Source: Anaerolineaceae bacterium
Lineage (GTDB): Bacteria > Chloroflexota > Anaerolineae > Aggregatilineales > Phototrophicaceae
Length of the DNA stretch: 64,000 nt
Assembly (NCBI GenBank): GCA_020634135.1
Contig: JACKCG010000003.1
Span: 62,001 to 126,000 of the forward strand
Direction of reading: 5' to 3'
Position numbers and translations under genes: made by a program. Numbering within the stretch: the stretch's first letter is position 1; every line of letters starts with the position of its first letter. Shown here one piece after another: positions 1 to 8,464 of this stretch. The notes under the pieces were generated by a model. The model ran no database searches and was not told the origin of the DNA. It was given only the letters and a program-made list of their open reading frames with translations.

Positions 1-1
1 G

Positions 2-442
2 CGCGATATACACCTGTTTGATATGATCCTTAAGCCGGGTGAGCGTTCGGCTTTGATGGTGCAGAACTCGCCGCGCAACCTCAAATTCCGGCAGCGCGGC
101 GAGAGTTACGAAATCGCGTACTTCTATCTCAAAGTTTCCACCGGCTACCAGAGTTCAATTGCCCGTGTGGATATTCCGATGTGGGTAGCACGGGACAAAA
201 CGGCGGTGACTGAATTGCACGGCCTGTTGATCGAGCAGTGCCGGATGCAGGGACGCAACCCGTACCCCTACGCGCTCACCCGCGCGGATGAACTGGCGGT
301 GGTCACCAGCCGGGATAAAGCGAAACTGGACGAAATGATCGCGCTCGAACTGCGGCGCAAAGGACTCGACCCGCACCCGTTTTCCGCCAAATCCTGGGGC
401 AAGGAACTGGCTCGCAGCACGAAACGTGCGTTTGAGATATGA
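2..442 (+). CDS. nurA: DNA double-strand break repair nuclease NurA, C-terminal part (5' end outside window)
   Basis: The reading frame is open through the left edge, so the ATG at 23 is internal and this is a partial gene. The visible ~146 residues match the C-terminal end of bacterial NurA proteins as I know the family: a 'RVDIPMW' strand, then 'QCR..GRNPYPYALTRADELAV', then a helix with 'ELRRKGL'. NurA is a 5'-3' nuclease that works with the HerA hexameric translocase in DNA end resection. The catalytic aspartates lie in the N-terminal part and cannot be checked here. The HAS-barrel gene downstream supports the call, because HAS-barrel domains belong to the HerA system. HerA itself is not in the window. 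Confidence 0.75.
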   Translation, partial: RDIHLFDMILKPGERSALMVQNSPRNLKFRQRGESYEIAYFYLKVSTGYQSSIARVDIPMWVARDKTAVTELHGLLIEQCRMQGRNPYPYALTRADELAVVTSRDKAKLDEMIALELRRKGLDPHPFSAKSWGKELARSTKRAFEI

Positions 443-479
443 GAGTACAGTACAGAGTCTTGAGGGAGAGATGTGCAGA

Positions 480-497
480 GGCACGATACATCGTGCC
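480..497. repeat. Short perfect palindrome of the GTAGGG/GGGG-palindrome type
   Basis: GGCACGAT, two bases, then ATCGTGCC: a perfect 8-bp stem. It lies 38 bases after the nurA stop codon. It resembles the dispersed palindromes inside the glycosyltransferase genes at 42.0-44.3 kb. There is no T-run, so a terminator role is unlikely. Confidence 0.5.
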
Positions 498-713
498 CAG
501 CGTGATCGCATCCGCTTTGGAAGCTTTTTTGCCCCCTCCCCAACCCTCCTTCGAGCGGACATGCGCCCCCGCCTCAGTCGCCGCCAACGGGGAGGGAGAC
601 GGTCAAGGAGAATGGACAAGTCTCCCTTGCTGGCGGGGGAGATTTAGAGGGGATGAAGAGAAAAAAGCATACGCAATGCGAAATTCTCATGTGGATGCAA
701 TCGCCCTTGTAAA

Positions 714-786
714 CGCTAAGATGCTAACCGGCTAAAATGCTAATCAGCCAGAGGCCAGCAGCCAGCGGCTAATAGCCAACAGCCAG
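714..786. repeat. Low-complexity GCTAA/GCCAG word repeat
   Basis: The words GCTAA, GGCTAA, GCCAG and AGCCA recur about ten times in 70 bases. A related stretch occurs at 11978-12041 in another intergenic region. The last unit abuts the Shine-Dalgarno of the HAS-barrel gene. Confidence 0.5.
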
Positions 787-798
787 AGGAGACATAAC

Positions 799-1410
799 AT
801 GGTGGCACAAAAATACATGGTTGGGCGGGTGCTGCGGGCCAGTACACGCGGGTTTACCTGCGGCACCCAGAGCAACCGCGTGAATAATGAACATAATTTC
901 GGCGCGTTCGTCAAAGTGCCGATCACCAATGATGACGCCGTGCAGGTTATCGGCCTGATCTATGCTGTCGAAATCAAGGACGACCTGTTGGTGAACGAGC
1001 TGGTGATGGCCGAAAGCGTCAACAGCAACGTACTGCGTGACCAGCGCGAGAACCGCATGGTGCCGATGGAAATCAGTGTGCTGAATGTCGGCTACCAATA
1101 CACTGCGCATGATACCTATGTCCACAGCCTGCCCCCGCGCCCCCCGATGAGTCTATCGGAAGTCGAACTGTGTACCAACGACGAGGTACGCAAATTCACC
1201 CAGCGTTTTGATTTCTTCCCACTGGTTCTGGGTGCAGCGGAAGTTCCATCGGTGGACTTGCTGGCGGCGGCGATCCAGTATGCCCGTTGGTGGGCGTACC
1301 AGGAGAACGAACATTACCCATTTCTGGTCAGTTGTGGCCGGGAAATCGCCCGCCAACTCTCCCACGACCTCAAACGATTGGAGCATGTCCTGTCGTTGAT
1401 TCGCCCCTGA
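799..1410 (+). CDS. HAS-barrel domain protein of the HerA-NurA system
   Basis: A 203-residue protein with no signal peptide or membrane segment. The first ~90 residues ('VGRVLRAST.GFTCGTQ' followed by alternating beta strands with 'FVKVPI' and 'VIGLIY') fit the HAS-barrel, the beta domain normally at the N-terminus of HerA-type translocases. No Walker A motif is present, so this is a stand-alone HAS-barrel with a helical C-terminal half. The start is well supported: AGAGGAG lies 7 bases upstream of the ATG. It follows nurA on the same strand across a 356-base repeat-filled gap. I infer an accessory or assembly role in HerA-NurA end processing; the biochemical role is not known to me. Confidence 0.6.
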   Translation: MVAQKYMVGRVLRASTRGFTCGTQSNRVNNEHNFGAFVKVPITNDDAVQVIGLIYAVEIKDDLLVNELVMAESVNSNVLRDQRENRMVPMEISVLNVGYQYTAHDTYVHSLPPRPPMSLSEVELCTNDEVRKFTQRFDFFPLVLGAAEVPSVDLLAAAIQYARWWAYQENEHYPFLVSCGREIARQLSHDLKRLEHVLSLIRP

Positions 1411-1463
1411 GTTCTCGCCGGATGCAGTAAGCAGCAGGCCATCTTCTGGTCGTCTGTAAAAGC

Positions 1464-1481
1464 AAACACCAGTGTGTTTTT
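1464..1481 (+). terminator. Possible weak intrinsic terminator after the HAS-barrel gene
   Basis: AAACAC, loop CAGT, GTGTTT, then more T. The 6-bp stem is AT-rich and so weak. It lies 54 bases after the stop codon and upstream of the next gene. Confidence 0.35.
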
Positions 1482-1572
1482 CGCGTCCAATCCATGCCGG
1501 TTAGTCTGGCGTTAGCCTTTACTGTTTACACTGCACAGAAGTTATCCACCGGTTCCCAGAAAGGCTCACCAA

Positions 1573-2313
1573 ATGCTCAACCGACTCACTCCTGGCCGCT
1601 TCGCCGGCTTCCTGGCGCTCATCGCGCTGGCACTTGCGCTGGTGACTACGGTCATGTCCTACACAAGTTTTGTCCCGGGCACTGATATTGACACCTACAA
1701 AAACCAGCTGGGCGCAATCGGGCTTTCCAGCACAGTGCTTACGTTGTATAACGCGACTTTGCTCATTGGCTGTGCGCTCATCAGTGTACGGATTACCGGG
1801 ATGCATCGTAGGGCGATGGTCATTTATTGGGCCGGACTGGTCATGGTGTTCCTGCTGCTGGCGCTGGAAAAACTCACCAACGGCAATGAGGTCTTTTTTG
1901 CCGTCTTCCGCGCCTGGATCAGCCAGATTGACTATTTCCGCGATAACTGGTACTGGTATACGTCCATGTTATTTGCCGGACTGTTTGGGCTGGTGCTGCT
2001 GGCGCTCTATCTGCCCTTTCTGCTGCGCCTGAACCGGCAAACCTTGCTGCTGTTTATCCTGGGCGCTGTCCTGTTTGTGGCCGGGTCGTTCGGCGTTGAC
2101 CTGCTATCCACCCTGCTTATCCAGGACAACCGGTATATGGAAGTCAGCCAGCAGACGGCGCTCATGGTGTCAGGGCTGAATGGTCTCGAATCATTCGTGG
2201 AGACACTCAGTTCAGTGGTATTTTTCTACGCCTTGTTGAAATATCACCTCAGGCGCGATTCTCTGGTAGATTCGTCCGTATCTCGAATTCGACAGGATGG
2301 AGTGTATTCCTGA
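1573..2313 (+). CDS. Uncharacterised polytopic membrane protein
   Basis: 246 residues with about six hydrophobic segments (roughly residues 12-32, 52-74, 82-102, 128-152, 158-180, 200-222) and a short basic C-terminal tail. I recognise no family motif. The start is supported by GAAAGG eight bases upstream. The stop codon overlaps the ATG of the methyltransferase gene by one base (TGATG), so the two are almost certainly translated from one message. This suggests the methyltransferase acts at or near the membrane, but no substrate can be named. Confidence 0.65.
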   Translation: MLNRLTPGRFAGFLALIALALALVTTVMSYTSFVPGTDIDTYKNQLGAIGLSSTVLTLYNATLLIGCALISVRITGMHRRAMVIYWAGLVMVFLLLALEKLTNGNEVFFAVFRAWISQIDYFRDNWYWYTSMLFAGLFGLVLLALYLPFLLRLNRQTLLLFILGAVLFVAGSFGVDLLSTLLIQDNRYMEVSQQTALMVSGLNGLESFVETLSSVVFFYALLKYHLRRDSLVDSSVSRIRQDGVYS

Positions 2314-2996
2314 TGAACGATATGCCGGATGTGCCGATAGAGACAATCCGCGCCGATTTTGACCGCCTGGCGCACCTGGATGCCGATGGCTGGAGCCACA
2401 ACAGCCACTATCATCCGTATTTACTGCGGCTGCTTCCCCCGCGCCTGGATGCCGCTCTGGAAATCGGGTGTGGTAGAGGTGCGTTTGCCCGGCTGCTGGC
2501 AGATCGCGCCCGGCAGGTTGTTGCGCTCGACCTTTCCGGTGAGATGATACGCCTGGCCGAGGACGCTTCAACAGCATACCCCAACATCGCATACCGGCAG
2601 GGCGACATCCTGGATTGGGATATCCCGGCAGAGTCGTTCGACTGTGTCGCCGCGATTGCCACCCTGCACCACATCCCCCTGGAGCCGGTACTGCGCAAGG
2701 TCAAAGATGCGCTCAGACCAGGTGGGACGCTGCTGGTGCTCGATCTCTACCAGGCGGATACGGCGCTGGATTATGCCTGGGGCGTGGTGGGTTTCCCTGC
2801 CAGTTGGCTGATGCGCCTTCTCAAGACCGGGCGGCAGCATCCTTCTCACGCGGCGCAGGAAGCGTGGGCAGCGCACGGCCAGCACGACTCGTATCTTACG
2901 TTAGAGCAGGTGCGGGCAGCGGCGGCAGGCCTGCCCGGCGCGCAGGTGCGGCGGCATCTGCTGTGGCGCTATTCGCTGGTGTGGCGCAAACCATGA
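2313..2996 (+). CDS. Class I SAM-dependent methyltransferase
   Basis: 227 residues with the Rossmann-type methyltransferase signature: motif I 'LEIGCGRGAFARLL' near residue 49, the acidic end of beta 2 'VVALDLSG', motif with 'GDILDWD', post-I 'FDCVAAIATLHHI', and motif III 'LRPGGTLLVLD'. This arrangement matches the UbiE/Methyltransferase_11-type family. The C-terminal third is short and does not reveal the acceptor. Translationally coupled to the upstream membrane protein. Substrate unknown; small molecule or lipid is an inference from the subfamily and from the membrane partner. Confidence 0.85.
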   Translation: MNDMPDVPIETIRADFDRLAHLDADGWSHNSHYHPYLLRLLPPRLDAALEIGCGRGAFARLLADRARQVVALDLSGEMIRLAEDASTAYPNIAYRQGDILDWDIPAESFDCVAAIATLHHIPLEPVLRKVKDALRPGGTLLVLDLYQADTALDYAWGVVGFPASWLMRLLKTGRQHPSHAAQEAWAAHGQHDSYLTLEQVRAAAAGLPGAQVRRHLLWRYSLVWRKP

Positions 2997-3022
2997 TATG
3001 TCCCAAACGAAAACCTAACGGG

Positions 3023-3051
3023 TTGTCATGTCGCATTCAAGGTTATCTGAT
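3023..3051 (+). promoter_or_regulatory. Candidate sigma70-type promoter of the histidine kinase
   Basis: TTGTCA, 17-base spacer, TCTGAT. It starts 27 bases after the methyltransferase stop codon and would place transcription start near 3058, just before the inverted repeat at 3063-3078. The -10 box matches consensus only partly. Confidence 0.35.
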
Positions 3052-3062
3052 GTACACTAACA

Positions 3063-3078
3063 GTTGATATAGATCAAC
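3063..3078. promoter_or_regulatory. Inverted repeat before the histidine kinase
   Basis: GTTGAT-ATAG-ATCAAC, perfect 6-bp arms with a 4-base centre, ending 16 bases before the ATG. It could be an operator or an RNA hairpin near the ribosome binding site. Confidence 0.4.
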
Positions 3079-3094
3079 TAAAGAAGCGATCCTG

Positions 3095-6000
3095 ATGAAA
3101 CGATCCCTCTTTAACACGCTGATTATCTGGCTGCTCGGACTGGTGACGCTCGTAACCCTGGCGCTGAACCTGCCGGATGGCGCGGCTTTCACCGATTATT
3201 CGATTCAAGCTCTGATTCACGGTGGACTGACGGCCTTTCTGCTCTATTACGGCTTGCTGCTGGCCGAGGGCGAACTGAGCGCTGCTCACGCGGCAGGCAT
3301 TGTGGCATTCTTGTCGCTGCCTCCAGTAGCATATCCGCTGATGATGTGGGCGATCTTCCTGGGTGGATTGGTCGGAGGCGTGTTACTGGTTATCCGCAGC
3401 GATACGACCCTGTTGCGACGCCGCATCACGACCCGCACCGCACAGAGCGTCGTCGTCATCAGCGCCCGTGTGACGCTGAGTTTCCTGGTTGCCGGGCAGC
3501 TCTATGTGTGGGCGAACGGTGTCACCCCGCTGGCCTCCCCCCTGCATAACTCACTGCTGCCACTGCTGATTTTCAGCCTGGCGTACAGCATCATCTATCT
3601 CGCAATCTTCCTGCTCGAAAGCTACAGCGATGGGCGCTCGGTGCAGATGATCCTGATACGGGATGCCGGGTTCATCTTCGCAATTCTGGTGCTGCCGATC
3701 CCCTTCGCTATTCTGGGGGCGCTGCTGATTGACCTTTCCCCGACCACGATCATCATTTATGCGATTGGGGCGGTACTGGTCAGCCGCGTACTGTATGGGG
3801 CGAGCCGGGCGCAGTACCGCCTGCACAAACAGGTCGAAGAACAGCGCGTCCTGAGCGCCGTCAGCCAGGCGCTGCAATCCAACCTGAACCTCACGGTGAT
3901 TCTCAATACGATCTATGCCCAGGTGGCACAGTTGTTGCAGGTTCAGCACTTCATGGTCGCCCTGTATGACCGCGAGCACGGGCACCTGACTTATCCACTG
4001 TACATTGAGGCGGGAAAATCCGTCGAGTACGAGGGGAGCCAGAGCAAGACGCTGCTCGACTACTTGCTCCAGACCGGCCAACCGCTGCTGATCGCCCATG
4101 ATGTCCAGGCCGAGGCCGCGCGTCTGGCGGTCATGCCGCCTCCCAATACGATCTATTCGTGGTTGGGTGTTCCGCTCCAGGCCGGGGGGCGGCTGCTTGG
4201 CGCGATGGTGGTGACTTCCGGCGACCCGCAGCAGCACTTTGGCCCGGATGACCGGCGGCTCTTAGGAGTGGTGGCGGCGACGGCCAGTATCGCCATTGAC
4301 AACGCCCAGCTTTACGCGCAGCAGACCGCCCGCGCCAACCAGCTAACGACCCTCAACCGGATCGCCTCGCTGTTAACGGAAACACTCTCGCCGGACGAGG
4401 TGCTGGACACGATTCTTTCATCGGGTTCGGTCATTTCTGATGGGACGGCGATAGCGGTTTACCTCTACCGCGATGAGAAGCGCACCATGCTGCTCCTTAG
4501 CCGTGTCGCCGGGCTGAGTGACTACTTTGTGGCGACAGCACCCGGCCCACTGCTCCGCAATCCCCACCAGCGCCCGATTATCATCAATGATATGGAGCTT
4601 GATGAACGCGCTGCGCCATACCGTTCCATGTTGGAACGCGAGGGCAAAAAGGCCTGGCTGGAACTGCCACTCGCGGTGGGGGATAACAGTATCGGCACGC
4701 TCATCTTTTACTTCAACCAGACGCAAACCTTCACTGAGGAAAGTATCGAAATCCTGCGAACGTTCACCGGGCAGGCGGCGCAGGCCATCAAGAATGCCCA
4801 GATACACTCCACCACCGACCAGGCGCTGGAAAGACGCGCTGAGCAAATGTACTCACTGGCAGCGCTGGGGCGGCAGCTGACCGCCAGCATGAACGTCAAC
4901 ATGATCTGCAATCTCGTACTGGCGCGCGCCATCGAACGTACACATTCGGTGATGGGCTTCGTTGCCATCAAAGATGAGGATACTGCCGAACTCAATGTTG
5001 TCGCTCAATCTGGCTATCCGTCCAATTTCCACATTTCGTCAACGCGCATCAACCAGACGATTACAGGGGAGGTCTTTCGCACAGGGGAGCCGGTACTCTA
5101 CAACAACCTGCCACTGCAAAACTCCACACCCGCCATGCTCACCACAGTCCATTCGCACGTGAGTGTCCCAATCCTGCGTAACCGTGAGGTGGTCGGGGCG
5201 ATCACGATAGAGAGCGAGTTGATCGGAGATTTCACCCAGGATGATGTGACCTTCATCGCCCAGCTTGCCAGCCAGACGGTCATCGCCATTGACAATACAC
5301 GGTTATTCGAGCGCGTCCGCGAGGCGCGTGATCGGATGCAGGTCATTCTCAACGCGATGAAAGAAGCAATTATCCTGGTGAGTAAGGTCGGGCACATTGT
5401 GATGGCGAACCCCCGCGTTGAAATGCTCGGTCTCAACGCGCGGCAGATCGTCAATAAACAGGTGGAAACCCTCCTCACACACCCGGAACTGGAACTGGTG
5501 ACCCGCATGGGCTTCGAGTCGGCGGATCAGGTGCGCGATCTGCTCAAAGAACTGCAAGTGCCGGGCAAACGGGTCGGCGGTGAGCCGAAATCTTATGCGC
5601 TGGAAGGCGAACACGGCGCATTGTATGTTGAGCGACAGATTATCCCGGTAGACAGTGAAAACGGCGAGGCTATCGGGGCATTGCTGGTGTTCTATGACGA
5701 AACCCGTGACCGGGAACTGGCGCGGATGCGCGAGGACTTTTCCCGGATGGTTGTCCATGACCTGCGCAGTCCGCTGACGGCTGTCACGACCGGCCTGAAG
5801 ATGCTGCGTGACATTGTGCCGGAAGACAGCCAGTTGAAGCCGCTGGTACAGTCTACTGCTGATACCAGTCAGCGGGCGATTCGCAAGTTACTGGGCCGGG
5901 TGGATGCGCTGCTTGATATTTCCAAGATGGAAAGCGGCCAGCTTACCCTGGAGATTGAACCGGTGGAGCTGGCGACCCTGGTGGACAGCGTGTGCGTGGA

Positions 6001-6472
6001 ACTCAGTCCGATGGCGCATGAGCTGGAAGTCACGGTGACATCCGATGTGCCGGATACGCTGCCGCTCCTGGGCGTTGATTCCGACAAAGTAGAGCGTGTG
6101 CTGCAGAACCTGATGGATAACGCGCTCAAGTTCACCCCGGCAGAAGGCGTTGTGTCAATCACCGCCTCCATGACAGGGACACCAGGCACAGCAGGGTTTA
6201 TCCGTGTAGAGATCCACGACACCGGGCCGGGTATTCCTGATAACCAGAAAACGCGCATTTTTGACCGTTACGTGCAGATTGAAGGGCGGCGCGGCGCACG
6301 GCGTGGCACGGGACTCGGCCTCGCATTCTGCCGTATGGTGGTCGAGGCGCACGGCGGGGCGATCTGGGTGGAAGATAACCCCGGCGGTGGCAGTGTATTC
6401 GTGTTCACGCTGCCAGCCAGCGCCGCCCAACGCCTGGACGAAACCGGCGAATGGCCGGCGGTCAACCGTTAA
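3095..6472 (+). CDS. Membrane sensor histidine kinase with three GAF domains and a PAS domain
   Basis: 1125 residues. Residues 1-235 hold about eight membrane segments that look like a MASE-type sensor module. Three GAF-like domains follow (about 260-405, 425-565, 595-735), then a PAS-like domain (about 745-865). The dimerisation/phosphoacceptor helix has 'VVHDLRSPLTA' with the phosphorylated His at residue 888. The catalytic ATPase domain (about 995-1110) shows the N-box 'NLMDNALKF', G1 'DTGPGIP', and G2 'GTGLGLAFC'. No receiver domain is present and no response regulator gene is adjacent, so the partner must be elsewhere. The ligand cannot be predicted. A possible promoter and inverted repeat lie directly upstream. 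Confidence 0.9.
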   Translation: MKRSLFNTLIIWLLGLVTLVTLALNLPDGAAFTDYSIQALIHGGLTAFLLYYGLLLAEGELSAAHAAGIVAFLSLPPVAYPLMMWAIFLGGLVGGVLLVIRSDTTLLRRRITTRTAQSVVVISARVTLSFLVAGQLYVWANGVTPLASPLHNSLLPLLIFSLAYSIIYLAIFLLESYSDGRSVQMILIRDAGFIFAILVLPIPFAILGALLIDLSPTTIIIYAIGAVLVSRVLYGASRAQYRLHKQVEEQRVLSAVSQALQSNLNLTVILNTIYAQVAQLLQVQHFMVALYDREHGHLTYPLYIEAGKSVEYEGSQSKTLLDYLLQTGQPLLIAHDVQAEAARLAVMPPPNTIYSWLGVPLQAGGRLLGAMVVTSGDPQQHFGPDDRRLLGVVAATASIAIDNAQLYAQQTARANQLTTLNRIASLLTETLSPDEVLDTILSSGSVISDGTAIAVYLYRDEKRTMLLLSRVAGLSDYFVATAPGPLLRNPHQRPIIINDMELDERAAPYRSMLEREGKKAWLELPLAVGDNSIGTLIFYFNQTQTFTEESIEILRTFTGQAAQAIKNAQIHSTTDQALERRAEQMYSLAALGRQLTASMNVNMICNLVLARAIERTHSVMGFVAIKDEDTAELNVVAQSGYPSNFHISSTRINQTITGEVFRTGEPVLYNNLPLQNSTPAMLTTVHSHVSVPILRNREVVGAITIESELIGDFTQDDVTFIAQLASQTVIAIDNTRLFERVREARDRMQVILNAMKEAIILVSKVGHIVMANPRVEMLGLNARQIVNKQVETLLTHPELELVTRMGFESADQVRDLLKELQVPGKRVGGEPKSYALEGEHGALYVERQIIPVDSENGEAIGALLVFYDETRDRELARMREDFSRMVVHDLRSPLTAVTTGLKMLRDIVPEDSQLKPLVQSTADTSQRAIRKLLGRVDALLDISKMESGQLTLEIEPVELATLVDSVCVELSPMAHELEVTVTSDVPDTLPLLGVDSDKVERVLQNLMDNALKFTPAEGVVSITASMTGTPGTAGFIRVEIHDTGPGIPDNQKTRIFDRYVQIEGRRGARRGTGLGLAFCRMVVEAHGGAIWVEDNPGGGSVFVFTLPASAAQRLDETGEWPAVNR

Positions 6473-6489
6473 GCGCATCTGGAGTCAAA

Positions 6490-6515
6490 AGGGGCGAGCC
6501 ACGCTGACTCGCCCC
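6490..6515 (+). terminator. Intrinsic terminator-like hairpin after the histidine kinase
   Basis: GGGGCGAG, 9-base loop, CTCGCCCC, a perfect 8-bp stem followed by 'ttcgctttct'. A near copy with the loop in reversed orientation ends leuS at 8465-8489. Confidence 0.6.
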
Positions 6516-6537
6516 TTCGCTTTCTACTTTCTACTCG

Positions 6538-6646
6538 GCACTTTCAACTGTTTTCCCTACAGTACCACGTTGACCTTTGGCTCCTGCCCGGTGCGGGCCG
6601 CGATGTAGATCACCCGCTTGGGCTGCTTGCCGTTCAGCGCCTTCTG
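6538..6646 (-). pseudogene. Duplicated 3' end of leuS (fragment)
   Basis: These 109 bases match 8505-8613, the end of leuS, with one mismatch that I can see (T against C at the second base after 'ctacag', a silent change in the penultimate sense codon region). On the minus strand they encode the last ~29 residues of LeuRS plus the stop codon. There is no start codon or upstream domain, so the piece is non-functional as a gene. Together with the terminator-like hairpins it forms a direct repeat about 1967 bases apart that brackets two genes. Confidence 0.9.
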
Positions 6647-6662
6647 CATGACAGCGCGTTTA

Positions 6663-6691
6663 CAATGTATTTATACCCGCATCATACATTG
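6663..6691. promoter_or_regulatory. Inverted repeat beside the duplication breakpoint
   Basis: CAATGTAT, 13-base spacer, ATACATTG: perfect 8-bp arms. It begins 17 bases after the leuS-derived sequence ends and lies 65 bases before the esterase start, so it could be an operator of that gene or a scar of the event that created the island. Confidence 0.4.
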
Positions 6692-6755
6692 GAAATATGT
6701 GCATTTTAAACTATATCCAGTGGCATTCAGGCGATGAATAAGGAGGCTATTCTCA

Positions 6756-7700
6756 ATGAGCAATCTTCTGGCTATGACGGCAACACTGGTTCTGCTTCTG
6801 GGTATTCACACGTTTGGCGCACAGGAGACACTCGCTCAAAGCACGGATTTTGTAGGGACGTTTACTTACGATGGACTTGAGCGCGTCTATCGGCTGTATA
6901 TACCGGAAAGCGCCTACTCGATCACGGCGATTCCGTTGGTGTTCGCTATTCATGGCGGCGGTGGCAATTGGGAACACGCTGCTCAAAACACCGGCCTTGA
7001 TGCGGTTGCGGAGCGTGAAGGTTTCGCCCTTGTCTATCCCAACGCACTAGACCATCATTGGAATGATGGGCGGGAGAGTGAGCGTATTGATCCGGCCATT
7101 GACGATGTGGGCTTCCTGGTGGCGCTGGCGGAGTTCCTGGTTACAGAATACAACCTCGACCCGGCCCGGATTTACGCAACGGGTATCAGCAACGGCGGCA
7201 TGATGTCACTGCGGTTGGCGTGTGAAGCCAGCACGACCTTTGCCGGGGTGGCGGCGGTGGCGGCCAGTATGCCGGTGGGGATAGCGCCGGTTTGCGCACC
7301 GGAGCAGCCCATCGCGCTCCTTATGCTGAATGGGGATGCCGACCCGCTCGTTCCCTATGAGGGTGGCGATCTCGGCAGCCCGGCGCAGGGGACGATCATC
7401 TCCGTGCCGGATTCCGTCGCGCTGTGGGTTGAACTGGATGGCTGCGACGCTGAGGTGATGACGATAGAAGAACTCCCGAACACGGCCCGCTTTGATGACA
7501 CGCGCGTGATTCTGACCCGCTACACGGACTGCGCCGACGAAATACTGGTGTATTTCTATCATGTTGTCAATGGCGGTCATACCTGGCCGGGCGGTGACCC
7601 GAACGTGCCGCGCGCTATTGTGGGCAGGGTCAGCCGGGACATTAACGCCAGTGATGTAATCTGGGATTTCTTCACCCATTTCAGCCGCGATCTCCCGTGA
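6756..7700 (+). CDS. Secreted esterase of the polyhydroxybutyrate depolymerase (LpqC-like) family
   Basis: 314 residues with an N-terminal signal peptide (hydrophobic core about residues 4-18, cleavage near 'AQS' around 28). The alpha/beta hydrolase core shows the oxyanion segment 'FAIHGGGGN', the serine box 'GISNGGMM' (Ser near residue 146), and a C-terminal 'NGGHTWPGG' with the catalytic His. This set is typical of PHB depolymerase/feruloyl-esterase-like ESTHER families. The start follows AAGGAGG by about 9 bases. It lies between the two leuS 3' copies and so probably arrived with that rearrangement. The substrate (short polyester, aryl ester or acetylated sugar) cannot be fixed from sequence. 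Confidence 0.8.
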   Translation: MSNLLAMTATLVLLLGIHTFGAQETLAQSTDFVGTFTYDGLERVYRLYIPESAYSITAIPLVFAIHGGGGNWEHAAQNTGLDAVAEREGFALVYPNALDHHWNDGRESERIDPAIDDVGFLVALAEFLVTEYNLDPARIYATGISNGGMMSLRLACEASTTFAGVAAVAASMPVGIAPVCAPEQPIALLMLNGDADPLVPYEGGDLGSPAQGTIISVPDSVALWVELDGCDAEVMTIEELPNTARFDDTRVILTRYTDCADEILVYFYHVVNGGHTWPGGDPNVPRAIVGRVSRDINASDVIWDFFTHFSRDLP

Positions 7701-7727
7701 GGGATAGGAATAAGTAAGGGTACTTTG

Positions 7728-7756
7728 AGAGCGATCCTTCACGAATCGCTCTTTTT
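7728..7756 (+). terminator. Intrinsic terminator of the esterase gene
   Basis: AGAGCGAT, 9-base loop, ATCGCTCT, then a run of T. Starts 27 bases after the stop codon. Confidence 0.8.
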
Positions 7757-7838
7757 GCGTGGCTCGACAGAGACGACAAAAACGGATAGGCAAACTGGTA
7801 CGTTATCTTCAGCCCGCTCTTGAAATCCCCAATCTTCA

Positions 7839-7867
7839 TTGTCACCCAGAGAAATATATAATATTAT
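7839..7867 (+). promoter_or_regulatory. Promoter of the small secreted protein gene
   Basis: TTGTCA, 17-base spacer, TATTAT, in an AT-rich stretch. Predicted start near 7874, giving a ~32-base leader with GGAG before the ATG at 7906. Confidence 0.65.
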
Positions 7868-7905
7868 TTTACTATCAGGGTTAGAATATATATGGAGACT
7901 GAAAC

Positions 7906-8448
7906 ATGAATGATTTCAGAATAACATTTATTTGCATAATTGCGTTTTCAGTCATTACTGGTATATCCATCGCGCAAGATAGCGAGGGGATATTATGTAC
8001 CTCTGACGATCTGGCTGCATCGCTTGCAACAGCCCAGGATTCGCTCACCCAGGCACAAATAGCTGTTACGAATGGAGACCTTCAAGCGGCGCTCGATTTC
8101 ACTCGGCAGGTTGAGACCCAATTACGTACAGCACAATCTTTGTGCAACGGATGGAATTTTGAGGGGGATAGTACCGATGCCCTGGGGCCGCTGGAACTTG
8201 AGGAAGGTGTCTATATCCTTGAGTACAAAGTTACAGTTCCAGAAAGTAGTTTCGTGTTCGGTGCATTATCCATTGATTTTGAAAACCTCGAAAAAGATGA
8301 ACTCTTCTTTGACGGTGTACTTGAGACATATACTGAATCCGGCGAATTTGATGCGCGAAAAACAGTTCGCCTTGATGGTGGACGATACCTGATTTCAGTT
8401 GATGCAAGCAGTATTGGAATGTGGTCTATCAGTTTGTCAAAACCATAG
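7906..8448 (+). CDS. Small secreted protein of unknown function
   Basis: 180 residues. A signal peptide covers about residues 1-24 (hydrophobic 'FICIIAFSVITGISIAQ'). The mature part starts with a helical region (about 30-75) containing two cysteines that could bridge, followed by a beta-rich region (about 90-180) with jelly-roll-like alternation ('YILEYKVTV', 'YLISVDASS'). I do not recognise the family. Base composition is visibly more AT-rich than the neighbours, and the gene has its own promoter, which fits recent acquisition within the island bounded by the duplicated leuS ends. Confidence 0.6.
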   Translation: MNDFRITFICIIAFSVITGISIAQDSEGILCTSDDLAASLATAQDSLTQAQIAVTNGDLQAALDFTRQVETQLRTAQSLCNGWNFEGDSTDALGPLELEEGVYILEYKVTVPESSFVFGALSIDFENLEKDELFFDGVLETYTESGEFDARKTVRLDGGRYLISVDASSIGMWSISLSKP

Positions 8449-8464
8449 AACATCGCAAAATAAA

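Larger units (their letters stand above)
443..798. other. Gene-free interval with repeats between nurA and the HAS-barrel gene
   Basis: No credible reading frame is present in these 356 bases. The interval holds a perfect 8-bp stem hairpin (480-497), a C/G-rich 'cccctccccaaccctcc ... ggggaggg' type dispersed repeat (about 531-655), and a stretch of reiterated GCTAA/GCCAG words (714-786) that runs straight into the ribosome binding site of the next gene. Short open frames here on either strand look like repeat translations. Confidence 0.6.
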
